Positions 30,033 through 38,323 of a stretch of DNA of 64,000 nt are shown here, piece by piece. Both the position numbers and the translations under genes were made by a program. The stretch comes from Flavobacteriales bacterium. Lineage in GTDB: Bacteria > Bacteroidota > Bacteroidia > Flavobacteriales_F > PHOS-HE28. How positions within the stretch are numbered: position 1 is the stretch's first letter; each line of letters begins with the position of its first letter. Below the pieces are notes generated by a model, which was not told the DNA's origin, did no database searches, and saw nothing but the letters and a program-made list of their open reading frames with translations. Location: assembly GCA_023957375.1 (NCBI GenBank), contig JAMLHB010000002.1:1-64000 (forward strand), given 5' to 3'.

Positions 30033-30430
30033 TTGGTGACGGACTTTTTTCTGATCGCAACCTTCAGCTCGCGCTCGGCGATATCGATCATCATCGAATA
30101 GGCCTCGGCGCGCAGTTCCGCCGCCTCCAGTTTCTTCTTCATGGCAGCCAAGTCGTGCCGAAGCTGTTCCAGCTCCGGCATTTCACCCTTAACAGCCGTA
30201 TTTGCATTGGCTTTTCGTCGTCCCATTTGCGAGAGCAGTTCCTTGTGTTCGGTCAAGATACCGTGCCCGTACTTCTCCAGCCACCGATCCAGTGTGGGCG
30301 CACCGCCGATCCCGTACTCCTTGAGCGCCTCGCTCTTGCGAAGCTCTCCGCTCAAAACCCGGTAGACCGCCTGCTTCTGTAGCTCAACCGGGTACTGCTT
30401 GTTAACTCTGAACTCCTTTGAAAGTCCCAT
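30029..30430 (-). CDS. IS3-family transposase OrfA
   Basis: 133 residues. Helix-turn-helix ('YPVELQKQAVYRVLSGELRKSEALKEYGIGGAPTLDRWL') and a C-terminal coiled coil ('ELEQLRHDLAAMKKKLEAAELRAEAYSMMI'). The zero-frame codons AGA-AAA-AAG near the end make the canonical A-AAA-AAG slip site, and OrfB is exactly in the -1 frame, so OrfAB fusion is expected. DNA-binding and regulatory part of the transposase. Confidence 0.92.
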   Translation of the reverse strand: MGLSKEFRVNKQYPVELQKQAVYRVLSGELRKSEALKEYGIGGAPTLDRWLEKYGHGILTEHKELLSQMGRRKANANTAVKGEMPELEQLRHDLAAMKKKLEAAELRAEAYSMMIDIAERELKVAIRKKSVTK

Positions 30431-30530
30431 CTTGAAGGGTTGTTTGGTGTCAACCTATTTCAGGACAAGACACGAAGGCGAAGAGCACTGCACAGGCCCG
30501 ATCGGAGAGGGATCCCCTACGAACTACGCC

Positions 30531-31895
30531 CTACGTCCTGTCCGCCCCTTTATGCAGCTGCACGCCGATGGCACAGGAAAGGCACCGGTGTTCCTTGCAG
30601 TAGCGGCTACGCAGCTCGATCAGGGCTTGGCTTCGGCTGGCGGAGTTGGCTGGCACACCCAAGGAGGCCCATTCGCGGAGGATGGCATTGCGTTCCGCAG
30701 GGAGGCCTTCCAGCAGGGCCAGCGCACGGTCTTCCCAGGGCTGGTATCCGCGGATGCGGCCCATGGCAAACAGATAGGGCACAATGCTGTTGATGATCAG
30801 TCCATCGGCCGTGCTGCGGCCCAGGCGCTTGGTGCTTGGCACACCCGGCTTGCCGAAGCGGTAATGGTCGTTCCAGTAGCCGCCGGGCTGCACATCCAGC
30901 AAGGCTTGCACCGGTGCGGGATCATCATGGGCCAGCAGGCTGTCATAGCCGTGGATGCTGCTGGAGAGCAGCGCCGCCCATTGCGCGAGCCTCACGGTAG
31001 GAAAATTGGGCGGGCGCAAGCGTCCGAAATTCCAAGCGGCCACTGGTACCGGCTTGAGGCCATGCACCTGCGCCAGCCACCGGTATTCCTGCTGCAAGGC
31101 CTGCGGATACCCTTCCACGGGATCCCCTTCCAAAAAGCCCGCTTGCCCGAAGAGCAATGCTTCCACCCGTTGGGGATCATCGCGGTATTTGAGCAGCAGC
31201 TTCAGCGGCAGCACGTGGGCCAGCATGGCGAAGGGCTCGGCGTTCACCGGGCCGCCCAGGGCCTTGAGCAGCACGTGGTGCAAGGTTTCGGCGGCATCGT
31301 TGCCCAAGCGGTGGTAGAGGGTTTCCACCTCCTTCGCCTTGCGCTCCAAGCGCTCCACCAGCAAGCGTTCCAGCCAAAGCCGGATGCGGGCGGGGTCCAC
31401 GCCGTGCAGATGTGGTGCACAGGGCACGGTGCGCCTGGAAGTCATCAGCTCCTGGTGCAGGTGCAGGTTCCGCTCGTCGATGCGGCCGCGCAATTCCACG
31501 GTGGGCGGGCAAATGCCGTTTGGGGTGTGGACGTTTGCATCGTGCCGGTACACGGTGTGTAGCACCACGTTGTTGTAGGCGGGGTCATGCTGGTGCCCGT
31601 GGGCGTTCCAATCGCTGCTGCGCAGGTGTACTTCCACGTTGCCCGCCCACTCCTGCCCACCGATGCGCACGCGGGCATCGCGCAGGTCGGGCCCGCCGTT
31701 CAGCTGGATACGACCGGGGTGCAGCACTTCCAGGGGTTCCCCGTTCGTGGTGCGCAGGTCGGCCGGTTCAAACAGCCCAGCTTCCCAAATGAACTGCAGC
31801 AGGTCTTCGCCGTAGGGAAACGCGGGGTCGAGCAACAGATCGGTTGCGCATGTTTTCACATCCTCGGCAGTGGTGGTGGCATTCGTGCGCTCCAT
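30531..31895 (-). CDS. DUF2851 family protein
   Basis: 454 residues with the DUF2851 features: 'DLLLDPAFPYGEDLLQFIWEAGLF', 'GEPLEVLHPGRIQLNGGPDLRDARVRIGG', 'WAGNVEVHLRSSDWNAHGH' and a C-terminal Cys pair ('CKEHRCLSC'). The 'GPDF...GNVEVH...SDW' core is characteristic of this mostly Bacteroidota family, whose function is unknown. Its stop codon TAG lies at the edge of the GTTCGTA/GGGCGTA repeat (30515-30532). The 136 bases upstream hold the hairpin repeat of 31931-32073. Confidence 0.85.
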   Translation of the reverse strand: MERTNATTTAEDVKTCATDLLLDPAFPYGEDLLQFIWEAGLFEPADLRTTNGEPLEVLHPGRIQLNGGPDLRDARVRIGGQEWAGNVEVHLRSSDWNAHGHQHDPAYNNVVLHTVYRHDANVHTPNGICPPTVELRGRIDERNLHLHQELMTSRRTVPCAPHLHGVDPARIRLWLERLLVERLERKAKEVETLYHRLGNDAAETLHHVLLKALGGPVNAEPFAMLAHVLPLKLLLKYRDDPQRVEALLFGQAGFLEGDPVEGYPQALQQEYRWLAQVHGLKPVPVAAWNFGRLRPPNFPTVRLAQWAALLSSSIHGYDSLLAHDDPAPVQALLDVQPGGYWNDHYRFGKPGVPSTKRLGRSTADGLIINSIVPYLFAMGRIRGYQPWEDRALALLEGLPAERNAILREWASLGVPANSASRSQALIELRSRYCKEHRCLSCAIGVQLHKGADRT

Positions 31896-31930
31896 GTCGG
31901 CTTTTCCGTCAGGCCTGCGCTGATAAGGTA

Positions 31931-32073
31931 GGAATAGTTCGTGGTTCGCAGGTCAGCACATGGTGCGACGTGGAATTGGGTGGTCCGTTGTCCGTTGTCA
32001 GTTGTCAGTTGTCAGTTGTCGGGAAAGACCACTGACAACCAACACCTACACCCTACAAACCACGAACTATTCC
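31931..32073. repeat. Hairpin repeat element with 16-bp terminal inverted repeats and GTCAGTT heptamers
   Basis: GGAATAGTTCGTGGTT (31931-31946) is perfectly inverted at 32058-32073. Inside is a run of heptamers (GTCCGTT twice, GTCAGTT three times, 31983-32017) and a facing TGACAAC. The right terminal repeat lies inside the end of pyrF and encodes its last residues; the TAG stop at 32053-32055 lies just inside it. Confidence 0.8.
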
Positions 32074-32892
32074 CCGATCCAGCAACGCCGCCTCCAAGAC
32101 CCGTTGCAGCCCTTCGGCCGCTTCACGCGCCTTGGTGATCGCTTCCTCTTCCTTGCCGGCGTAGAGGATACCGCGCGACGAGTTGATCAACAGGCCACCA
32201 TCTTGGGTCATGCCGGCCTGGAGCACGGCCTGGAGGTCGCCGCCCTGTGCACCCACGCCGGGCACCAGGAAGAAGTGTTCCGGCGCCATGGCCCTGGCCT
32301 GTTTCAGCAGCTCCGGCCGCGTGGCACCGGTCACGAACATCAATTCACCGGGGCCGCCCAGCTCCGCCATGCGCTGCATCACCCGCTCAAAGAGCCGCTG
32401 GCTGCCGTCTTCCACGGGCAGGAATTGGAAATCCAAAGCACCTTCATTGCTGGTGATGGCCAGCACGATGGCCCACTTGCCGGGGCGGCCGAGGAACGGC
32501 GTGATGCTGTCCTCGCCCATGTAGGGCGCCACGGTCACCGCGTCGAAATCGAGGTGGTCGAAGAAGGCCTCGGCGTACTTGCGCGCCGTATTGCCGATGT
32601 CGCCGCGCTTGGCATCGGCGATGATGAAGCAATCGCCCACGCTGCGGATGTAAGCCACCGTGCTTTCCAGGTCGCGCCAGCCGGCGGCACCATTGGCTTC
32701 GTAAAAAGCGAGGTTGAGCTTGTAGGCCACTGCCACATGGTGCGTGGCTTTTACGATGGCATGGTTGAAGGCGCGCACCGGATCATGTTGGTCCTTGAAG
32801 CGCTGTGGAAGCCGGTGTTGTTCGGTGTCCAAGCCCACGCACAGCAGGCTGCGTTTCTGTTTGACGATGCGGATCAGGTCCTCGCGCTTCAT
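32053..32892 (-). CDS. pyrF: Orotidine 5'-phosphate decarboxylase (type 2)
   Basis: 279 residues from the ATG at 32892 ('MKREDLIRIVKQKRSLLCVGLD'). Motifs of the longer type 2 enzymes: 'KSLLCVGLDTE', 'FIIADAKRGDIGNTARKYAEAFF' with the catalytic D-A-K-R-G-D, 'VTVAPYMGEDSITPF', and 'VPGVGAQGGD'. Last step of UMP synthesis. The C-terminal 'GIVRGL' is encoded by the flanking repeat. A longer open frame to 33018 has no family support. Confidence 0.93.
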   Translation of the reverse strand: MKREDLIRIVKQKRSLLCVGLDTEQHRLPQRFKDQHDPVRAFNHAIVKATHHVAVAYKLNLAFYEANGAAGWRDLESTVAYIRSVGDCFIIADAKRGDIGNTARKYAEAFFDHLDFDAVTVAPYMGEDSITPFLGRPGKWAIVLAITSNEGALDFQFLPVEDGSQRLFERVMQRMAELGGPGELMFVTGATRPELLKQARAMAPEHFFLVPGVGAQGGDLQAVLQAGMTQDGGLLINSSRGILYAGKEEEAITKAREAAEGLQRVLEAALLDRGIVRGL

Positions 32893-33024
32893 TGCCGGTT
32901 CACGGTGATCGGGGGCCGCAAAGGACGGGATTATAGGCTGATGTACCGCGTGGAACTGTTCTGCAGGCGTGGAATGCAAGTGGCGGCGGGGAGTGGGCGG
33001 AAGTCCTCCGTTAGGCATGCGCGA

Positions 33025-34524
33025 TCAAACACGCCCCGGTCCTACCAGCGTTTCATCATTCGGACTGCGGTGCGGCACCAAGTACAGCAACCCGAAAAGC
33101 AGCACGGCGAACACCACCATGCCCCCGTAGGCGCCGCGCATGGACACGTTGATGGCCTCCTCGAGGAAAGTGCGCACGGGCGCGGCCGTGGCGGGGTCGT
33201 GGATCAACCGGATCACGTCCGCAGTGGATCCCGGTGCTCCGGGCGGGGCATGGGCCAGCCGGTGCAGGAAGACGTTGTTGAAGATGGCGCCCATCACGGC
33301 CGCACCGAGGCTCTGGCCCAGGTTGCGGCAAAAGATGTTCGCCCCGGTGACCACGCCGCGGTGTTCCCAGGCCACCATGTTCTGCAAGCCCACCAAGGAA
33401 GGGGTGAACAACAGGCCAAAACCGGCGCCGATCAGCACTTGGTCCAGCACGATGAGGGAGATGGGCTGTGGCGCCGGGATCAGCAGGAAGGCGATGCTGG
33501 CCAACAGCACCAACACCGAGCCGACCAGCGCGGTTTCGCGGAAACCGATGCGCAGGTACAGCTTGCCCGACAAGGCCGAAGCCGTGGGCCAACCGATGCT
33601 CATGCTGGCCAGCACAAAGCCGGAGGCGATCACGCCCAGGCCCAGCGAGGCTTGTGTGAACGTGGGCAGGTAGGTGTCCGGCCCCATCATGACAATGCCC
33701 ATGGCGGCCACGGCCAAATTGGTGAACACCATGGTACGGTTGCGCCACACCCACGCAGGCATGATCGCCGAAGGAGATCGGCGTTCCACCCGCACAGCCC
33801 ATGCCGCCAGCAGGGCCACGGCCACCAGCAGCACCAAGCTTTGCACCGAGCGCCACGGCCAGCTTTGGCCGCCTTCCAGCAGGAAGACGAAAAACAGCGA
33901 CAAGGTGGCGGTGATCAGCAGTGCGCCCTTATAGTCAATGCGCACCGGCACCCGTACCACATGCTCCCGGAAGTTGCGCAGCAACAGGAACAGGGCCACC
34001 GCACCGATCGGCAGGTTGATCAGGAAGATCCAGCGCCAGTTGAAGTATTCCACCAGCGCCCCGCCCAAAGCAGGCCCCACGATGGCGCTCACGCCCCACA
34101 CGCTGCTCAGCCAGCCCTGCACGGCGGCCCGCTCCTCCACGGTGTAGATGTCACCGGCGATGGTGTTCACCGTGGCCATGATCGACCCGGCGCCCAGCCC
34201 CTGCAGGCCGCGGAAGGCGATCAACGCACCAATGCTCCAAGCGGCCGCGCAGGCCGCCGAACCCGCCAGGAAAACGGCCACGCCGGCCACCAGCACCCAC
34301 TTGCGCCCAAAGAGGTCGGCCAGCTTGCCATACAGGGGGATGGTGACCGTTTGCGCCAGCAGGTAGATGGAGAAGACCCAGGAGATCTTGTTGAAACCGC
34401 CGAGGTCTGAAACGATCTGGGGCAGCGCCGTGGCCACGATGGCAATGTCCATCGCCGCCAGCATCATGGTGAGCATCAGTGCGGCAAGCACCCTCCCCCG
34501 CTTCATTCCCGCTGCACCAGCCAT
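33025..34524 (-). CDS. MFS drug-exporter-like transporter (DHA2/EmrB-type, 14 TM)
   Basis: 499 residues, mostly hydrophobic with about 14 predicted helices. Signatures: 'LAAMDIAIVATALPQIVSDLGG' (motif D1), 'GKLADLFGRKWVLVAGV' (motif A), 'FRGLQGLGAGSIMATVNTIAGDI' and 'GWLSSVWGVSAIVGPALGGALVE' (motif C of drug:H+ antiporters). Substrate unknown. The start MAGAAG at 34524 lies 8 bases after a TATTTTTG box; an internal Met at 34506 is possible. Confidence 0.87.
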   Translation of the reverse strand: MAGAAGMKRGRVLAALMLTMMLAAMDIAIVATALPQIVSDLGGFNKISWVFSIYLLAQTVTIPLYGKLADLFGRKWVLVAGVAVFLAGSAACAAAWSIGALIAFRGLQGLGAGSIMATVNTIAGDIYTVEERAAVQGWLSSVWGVSAIVGPALGGALVEYFNWRWIFLINLPIGAVALFLLLRNFREHVVRVPVRIDYKGALLITATLSLFFVFLLEGGQSWPWRSVQSLVLLVAVALLAAWAVRVERRSPSAIMPAWVWRNRTMVFTNLAVAAMGIVMMGPDTYLPTFTQASLGLGVIASGFVLASMSIGWPTASALSGKLYLRIGFRETALVGSVLVLLASIAFLLIPAPQPISLIVLDQVLIGAGFGLLFTPSLVGLQNMVAWEHRGVVTGANIFCRNLGQSLGAAVMGAIFNNVFLHRLAHAPPGAPGSTADVIRLIHDPATAAPVRTFLEEAINVSMRGAYGGMVVFAVLLFGLLYLVPHRSPNDETLVGPGRV

Positions 34525-34532
34525 GCCTTGGG

Positions 34533-34540
34533 CAAAAATA
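34533..34540 (-). promoter_or_regulatory. -7 promoter box TATTTTTG
   Basis: Perfect minus-strand TAnnTTTG, 8 bases before the MFS gene ATG at 34524; divergent from the box at 34586. Confidence 0.6.
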
Positions 34541-34585
34541 GCGGGAGCAGGCGCCGCTGCATCGGCCCGGCCGGAAGGTGGCCGC

Positions 34586-34593
34586 TACATTTG
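34586..34593 (+). promoter_or_regulatory. -7 promoter box TACATTTG
   Basis: Perfect TAnnTTTG, 8 bases before ATG 34602. Forms a divergent, near-leaderless promoter pair with 34533-34540. Confidence 0.6.
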
Positions 34594-34601
34594 GCCGCAG
34601 C

Positions 34602-35912
34602 ATGGCCGACCTCCTGCTCACCTGCGGCTATGTCGCGCTCTTCCTGTATCTCATCATACGCTGGCCGTTCTTCCGCGTGGAGGGGCTCGGGCCGAAAGCG
34701 ATCGGTGTGCTGTTCCTGTTGAAGGTGGCGGCAGGCACCGGGCTTTGGTGGATCTACACGTTCCACTATGCCGACCGGGCCAATGCGGACATCTACAAAT
34801 TCTTCGACGACGGCAACGTGATGTTCGGCGCCCTGCGGGCCCACCCTGTTGATTACTTGCAAATGCTCACCGGCATCGGTACCCGCAACCCCTATTTCAG
34901 CGAGCACTACTACGAAGTGATGAACAACTGGTACCGGCGCTGGGAAACGGGCTATTACAACGATGCGCATACCATGATCCGCTACAATGCGGTCCTGCGC
35001 CTGTTTTCCTTCGGCGTCTACCACGTGCACACGGTATTTTCCGCGTTCCTCTCCCTCACCGGCTTGGTCGCCCTGTACAAGGTCTTCACCGGCTTGGTGC
35101 CCGGCATGGGCCGGGTGGCGGCCATCGGCTTGTTCCTGTGGCCCAGCATGCTGTTCTGGAGCAGCGCTCCCATCAAGGAGGCCCTGTTGTTCCTGGGCAT
35201 CGGCCTGTTCCTGCTGGCGCTCTTCCGTTTTGGCCAGCACCGCAACGGCGCCAAGGTGTGGATCATGTTGCTCGCGGGGCTGTTCATCCAGCTCAGCCTG
35301 AAGTCGTATGTGCTGGCGTGCATGCTGCCCGGGTTGGCGGCGCTGTGGTGGTGCCGCCGCACCGGCAACCGCCGGGCTGTGTTGAAATTTGGAACGGCCC
35401 ACCTGGCCGCAGCGTTGCTGATCTTGGCAGCGCCGCTGCTTTCGCCCCGCCTGGACGTGGTGGCCATGATCCACCAAAAGTTGCGCGATATGCTGGGCGT
35501 GGTGGCCGCCACGGACCCGGGCAGCTTCATCCCCACCACCCTGTTCGAGCCCAATGCCTGGGGCCTGGCGCAGGCCTCACCCCACGCTCTTTTCCTCACC
35601 TTCCTTTCGCCTTTGGCCACCTGGAACATCGGCGCGTTGGGGATCATGGGTGCCGTGGAGAACTTGGCACTACTGGCCTTGATCCCCTTGGCTGCGGTGT
35701 GGGCACGCCCGTGGCGCGAGGTGGACCTGCCCCTGCTCCTGCACGCCCTGTGCTTTTGCTTGGCACTGGGCCTGTTGATCGGTTGGACCACCCCCGTGGT
35801 GGGCGCCGTGATGCGCTACCGCATTCCCCTGCTTCCCTTTTATACCTTGGCCTTTGCGCTGGTGGCCGATCCCCGGCGCATCGCCCGGACCCTGCGGACC
35901 TCCCTGCCATGA
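34602..35912 (+). CDS. Polytopic membrane protein of unknown function (glycosyltransferase/polymerase-like)
   Basis: 436 residues with around ten hydrophobic segments from residue 5 to 425. Between the first helices is a soluble loop rich in Tyr/Trp/Asp ('HYADRANADIYKFFDDGN...NPYFSEHYYEVMNNWYRRWETGYYND'), as in large membrane glycosyltransferases or EpsG-like proteins. A conserved-looking 'WPSMLFWSSAPIKEALLFLGIGLFLLAL' segment follows. I do not recognise a named family. The stop overlaps the amidohydrolase start (ATGA at 35909-35912), so the two are translationally coupled. Confidence 0.7.
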   Translation: MADLLLTCGYVALFLYLIIRWPFFRVEGLGPKAIGVLFLLKVAAGTGLWWIYTFHYADRANADIYKFFDDGNVMFGALRAHPVDYLQMLTGIGTRNPYFSEHYYEVMNNWYRRWETGYYNDAHTMIRYNAVLRLFSFGVYHVHTVFSAFLSLTGLVALYKVFTGLVPGMGRVAAIGLFLWPSMLFWSSAPIKEALLFLGIGLFLLALFRFGQHRNGAKVWIMLLAGLFIQLSLKSYVLACMLPGLAALWWCRRTGNRRAVLKFGTAHLAAALLILAAPLLSPRLDVVAMIHQKLRDMLGVVAATDPGSFIPTTLFEPNAWGLAQASPHALFLTFLSPLATWNIGALGIMGAVENLALLALIPLAAVWARPWREVDLPLLLHALCFCLALGLLIGWTTPVVGAVMRYRIPLLPFYTLAFALVADPRRIARTLRTSLP

Positions 35913-37552
35913 AAGCCTTTGCCCTCCTCGCCCTGCCCTTGTTGCTGGGCTCCTGCAAGTACGCCTACAAGAACCGGGAGGCCGACCTGGTGGTGCACAA
36001 TGCACAGATCTTCACCATGGACGGGGCGGGCACCAAGCAGACCGCCATGGCCATCAAGGACGGCCGCATCCTGGAGCTGGGGCCTGAGTTCCAGATCCTC
36101 AACCGCTACCGCGCCAAAAAAACCATCGACTTGGGCACCAAGGCCGTCTATCCCGGCTTCATCGACGGGCATGGCCACTTCCTGGGCTATGGGCTGAACA
36201 AACAGAAGGTGAACCTCGCCGGGGCAAAGAGCTGGGGCGAGGTGCTGCGCCGCGTGCAGGCGCATGCAGCAGCGCACCCCGGCACCGGTTGGCTGCTGGG
36301 CCGCGGCTGGGACCAGAACCTGTGGCCCGGGCGGGAATACCCGGTGAACGACAGCCTGAACCTGTTCTTCCCGGACAGGCCAGTGCTGCTGCAACGGGTG
36401 GACGGCCACGCCGCCATTGTAAACCAGCAAGCACTGGACCGTGCCGGGCTGGACGCTGCCGCCAACATCGAAGGCGGCCTGCTCGCCAAGCAGAACGGCA
36501 AGCTCACGGGCCTGCTGCTGGACAATGCCGTGTCCGCCTTCCAAAAGATCTTCGACGACGCGGACGAGGCCACCAAGCGCCAAGCCGTGCTGGACGCCCA
36601 ACGCGATTGCTTAGCCGCCGGGCTTACCATGGTCTGCGATGCCGGCCTGGACGCGGGCACCATCGATCTGCTGAAACGCATGCAGGCCGAAGGCACCCTG
36701 CAGATCCGCATCTATGCGATGCTGGCCGATGACAGCGCGAACTTCAAAGCATACGCCGCCGGGCCGTTCATCAGCGAACGCTTGGTGGTGCGGGCCGTGA
36801 AATGCTACGCCGATGGGGCCTTGGGGTCGCGAGGCGCCCTGCTGCTCCAACCGTACAACGACGACCCCGCCGCAGGCCACGGCTTGCAGCTCGCCCGGCG
36901 CGAGCATTTCGTGCAAGTGGCCCGATGGTGCAAAGAGAACGGTTTCCAGATGGCCACGCACTGCATCGGCGACAGCGCCAACCGCCTGCTGTTGGGCGTG
37001 TACGGCGAAGTGCTCGGCGGCACCAACGACCTGCGCTGGCGCATTGAGCACGCCCAGTGCATGGACACGGCCGATTTCCATTTGTTCGGCAAGTACAACA
37101 TCATCCCCAGCATGCAGCCCACCCATGCCACCAGCGACATGGGGTGGGCGGTTGACCGCTTGGGGCCCGCGCGCTTGGCCAATGCGTACGCCCTCAAGCG
37201 GCTGATGCGGCAGAACGGCATGATCGCCTTGGGCACCGACTTCCCCGTGGAGGGGATCGATCCGCTGATGACCTTCTACGCGGCCACGGTGCGCAAAAAC
37301 GCCGAAGGGCAACCCGCGGACGGCTTCCAGATGGCCGATGCGCTCAGCCGGGAGGAAGCCCTTCGCGGCATGACCGTATGGAACGCCTTGGCCACGTTCA
37401 CCGAAACCGACCTGGGCAGCTTGGAGGTGGGCAAGAAGGCGGACTTCACCGTGGTGGACCGCGACCTGATGGGCGTAAGCGAAGACCTGTTGAAGCGCGC
37501 CGCCATAACAGCCACCTTCATCGGCGGCGAGCAGGTGTGGCCCCTGCGCTAG
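35909..37552 (+). CDS. Lipoprotein amidohydrolase, YtcJ-like
   Basis: 547 residues. A lipoprotein signal with lipobox 'LLLGSC' (Cys at about 16) is followed by an amidohydrolase-3 domain. The metal site starts with 'GFIDGHGHFLGYG'; then come 'GWLLGRGWDQN', 'VVRAVKCYADGALGSRGALLL', 'MATHCIGDSANRLLL', 'WRIEHAQ' and 'IALGTDFPVEGIDPLMTFYAAV'-type motifs. Members hydrolyse amide or related bonds using one or two metal ions; the substrate is unknown. Anchored to the envelope by the lipid. Coupled to the upstream membrane protein. Confidence 0.87.
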   Translation: MKAFALLALPLLLGSCKYAYKNREADLVVHNAQIFTMDGAGTKQTAMAIKDGRILELGPEFQILNRYRAKKTIDLGTKAVYPGFIDGHGHFLGYGLNKQKVNLAGAKSWGEVLRRVQAHAAAHPGTGWLLGRGWDQNLWPGREYPVNDSLNLFFPDRPVLLQRVDGHAAIVNQQALDRAGLDAAANIEGGLLAKQNGKLTGLLLDNAVSAFQKIFDDADEATKRQAVLDAQRDCLAAGLTMVCDAGLDAGTIDLLKRMQAEGTLQIRIYAMLADDSANFKAYAAGPFISERLVVRAVKCYADGALGSRGALLLQPYNDDPAAGHGLQLARREHFVQVARWCKENGFQMATHCIGDSANRLLLGVYGEVLGGTNDLRWRIEHAQCMDTADFHLFGKYNIIPSMQPTHATSDMGWAVDRLGPARLANAYALKRLMRQNGMIALGTDFPVEGIDPLMTFYAATVRKNAEGQPADGFQMADALSREEALRGMTVWNALATFTETDLGSLEVGKKADFTVVDRDLMGVSEDLLKRAAITATFIGGEQVWPLR

Positions 37553-38289
37553 GCCGGTCCCGCCAGCAGGGCCCGCGTCCAATCGTAGCCGATGCGCTCG
37601 ATGGCCGCCCCCTTGCCCAACTCGAACATGTTGAACCTGGAAAGCTCCGGTGGTTCCACGAACATCCCGCAGCCCTGCGCCGAGCGCATCACCATTTCGC
37701 GGAAATTGAGGTGCCAGATGCGGTCCATGGTGCGCAGCCAATTGCGCCTGCCGGGAATGAACACCGGAAGCGGGTTCACATGTACGGCCACCACCTCGGC
37801 CTTGCAGTCTGCAAAAGGTTCCACCGGCAAGTTGTTGCTCAGCCCGCCGTCCACGCAATAGGTGCCGCCCACCTGCACCGGCGGAAAGATCAGCGGAATG
37901 GCGCAGGAGGCCATCAGGGCGGGGATCAATTCACCGCTGCTGAAGATGCACTGCCCACCCCGTTCCAGATTGGTGGCACTGATGTACAGCGGGATGGGCA
38001 GGTCTTCGATGCGCCGGTGCCGCAAGGACCGCTCCAAGAATGCAGCGATCCGCTTGGAGGCCAGGGCCGGCCTGCGCCTCAGAAAGGGGCGTTTGAACTC
38101 CTCCTCCACCAGCGCCATGGCTTCACGGGGGGTGCGGCCGTCAGCGACCAGCGCTCCGGCCAAGGCGCCCGCGCTGGTGCCGGAGATGGCGCTTGGCACG
38201 ACCCCCGCCTCGTGGAAGGCGCGCAACGCCCCCAAGTGGGCCGCTCCGCGGATCCCGCCCCCGGAAAGGACAAAGGGTCTTTCCTGCAT
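37549..38289 (-). CDS. Cytosolic patatin-like phospholipase (RssA-like)
   Basis: 246 residues without a signal peptide. Oxyanion loop 'LSGGGIRGAAHLGAL' (8-22), nucleophile Ser39 in 'GTSAG', dyad Asp147 in 'DGG'. A single patatin domain, of the RssA/YlbK type. Convergent with the amidohydrolase gene, overlapping it by four bases. A second patatin in this window (4261) is a very different secreted form. Confidence 0.88.
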   Translation of the reverse strand: MQERPFVLSGGGIRGAAHLGALRAFHEAGVVPSAISGTSAGALAGALVADGRTPREAMALVEEEFKRPFLRRRPALASKRIAAFLERSLRHRRIEDLPIPLYISATNLERGGQCIFSSGELIPALMASCAIPLIFPPVQVGGTYCVDGGLSNNLPVEPFADCKAEVVAVHVNPLPVFIPGRRNWLRTMDRIWHLNFREMVMRSAQGCGMFVEPPELSRFNMFELGKGAAIERIGYDWTRALLAGPA

Positions 38290-38323
38290 CTCGCTCCTGT
38301 TCGGCGCACAGCCTTGCCCCGGC

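Larger units (their letters stand above)
29062..30465 (-). mobile_element. IS3-family insertion sequence, apparently complete
   Basis: About 1.4 kb. Left end GTCCTGAAAAAAGTTGAC (29061-29078) and right end GTCAACCTATTTCAGGAC (30449-30466) are inverted repeats matching at 15 of 18 positions. Two ORFs overlap in the IS3 style with an A6G slippery heptamer. No target-site duplication is seen at either possible boundary. The left end carries two more copies of the terminal motif (29094-29111, 29124-29141). Confidence 0.9.

Noticed and set aside
31960-34410. 816-codon plus-strand ORF opposite pyrF and the MFS gene
   Set aside because: Low-complexity Gln/His-rich shadow frame covering two well-supported genes.
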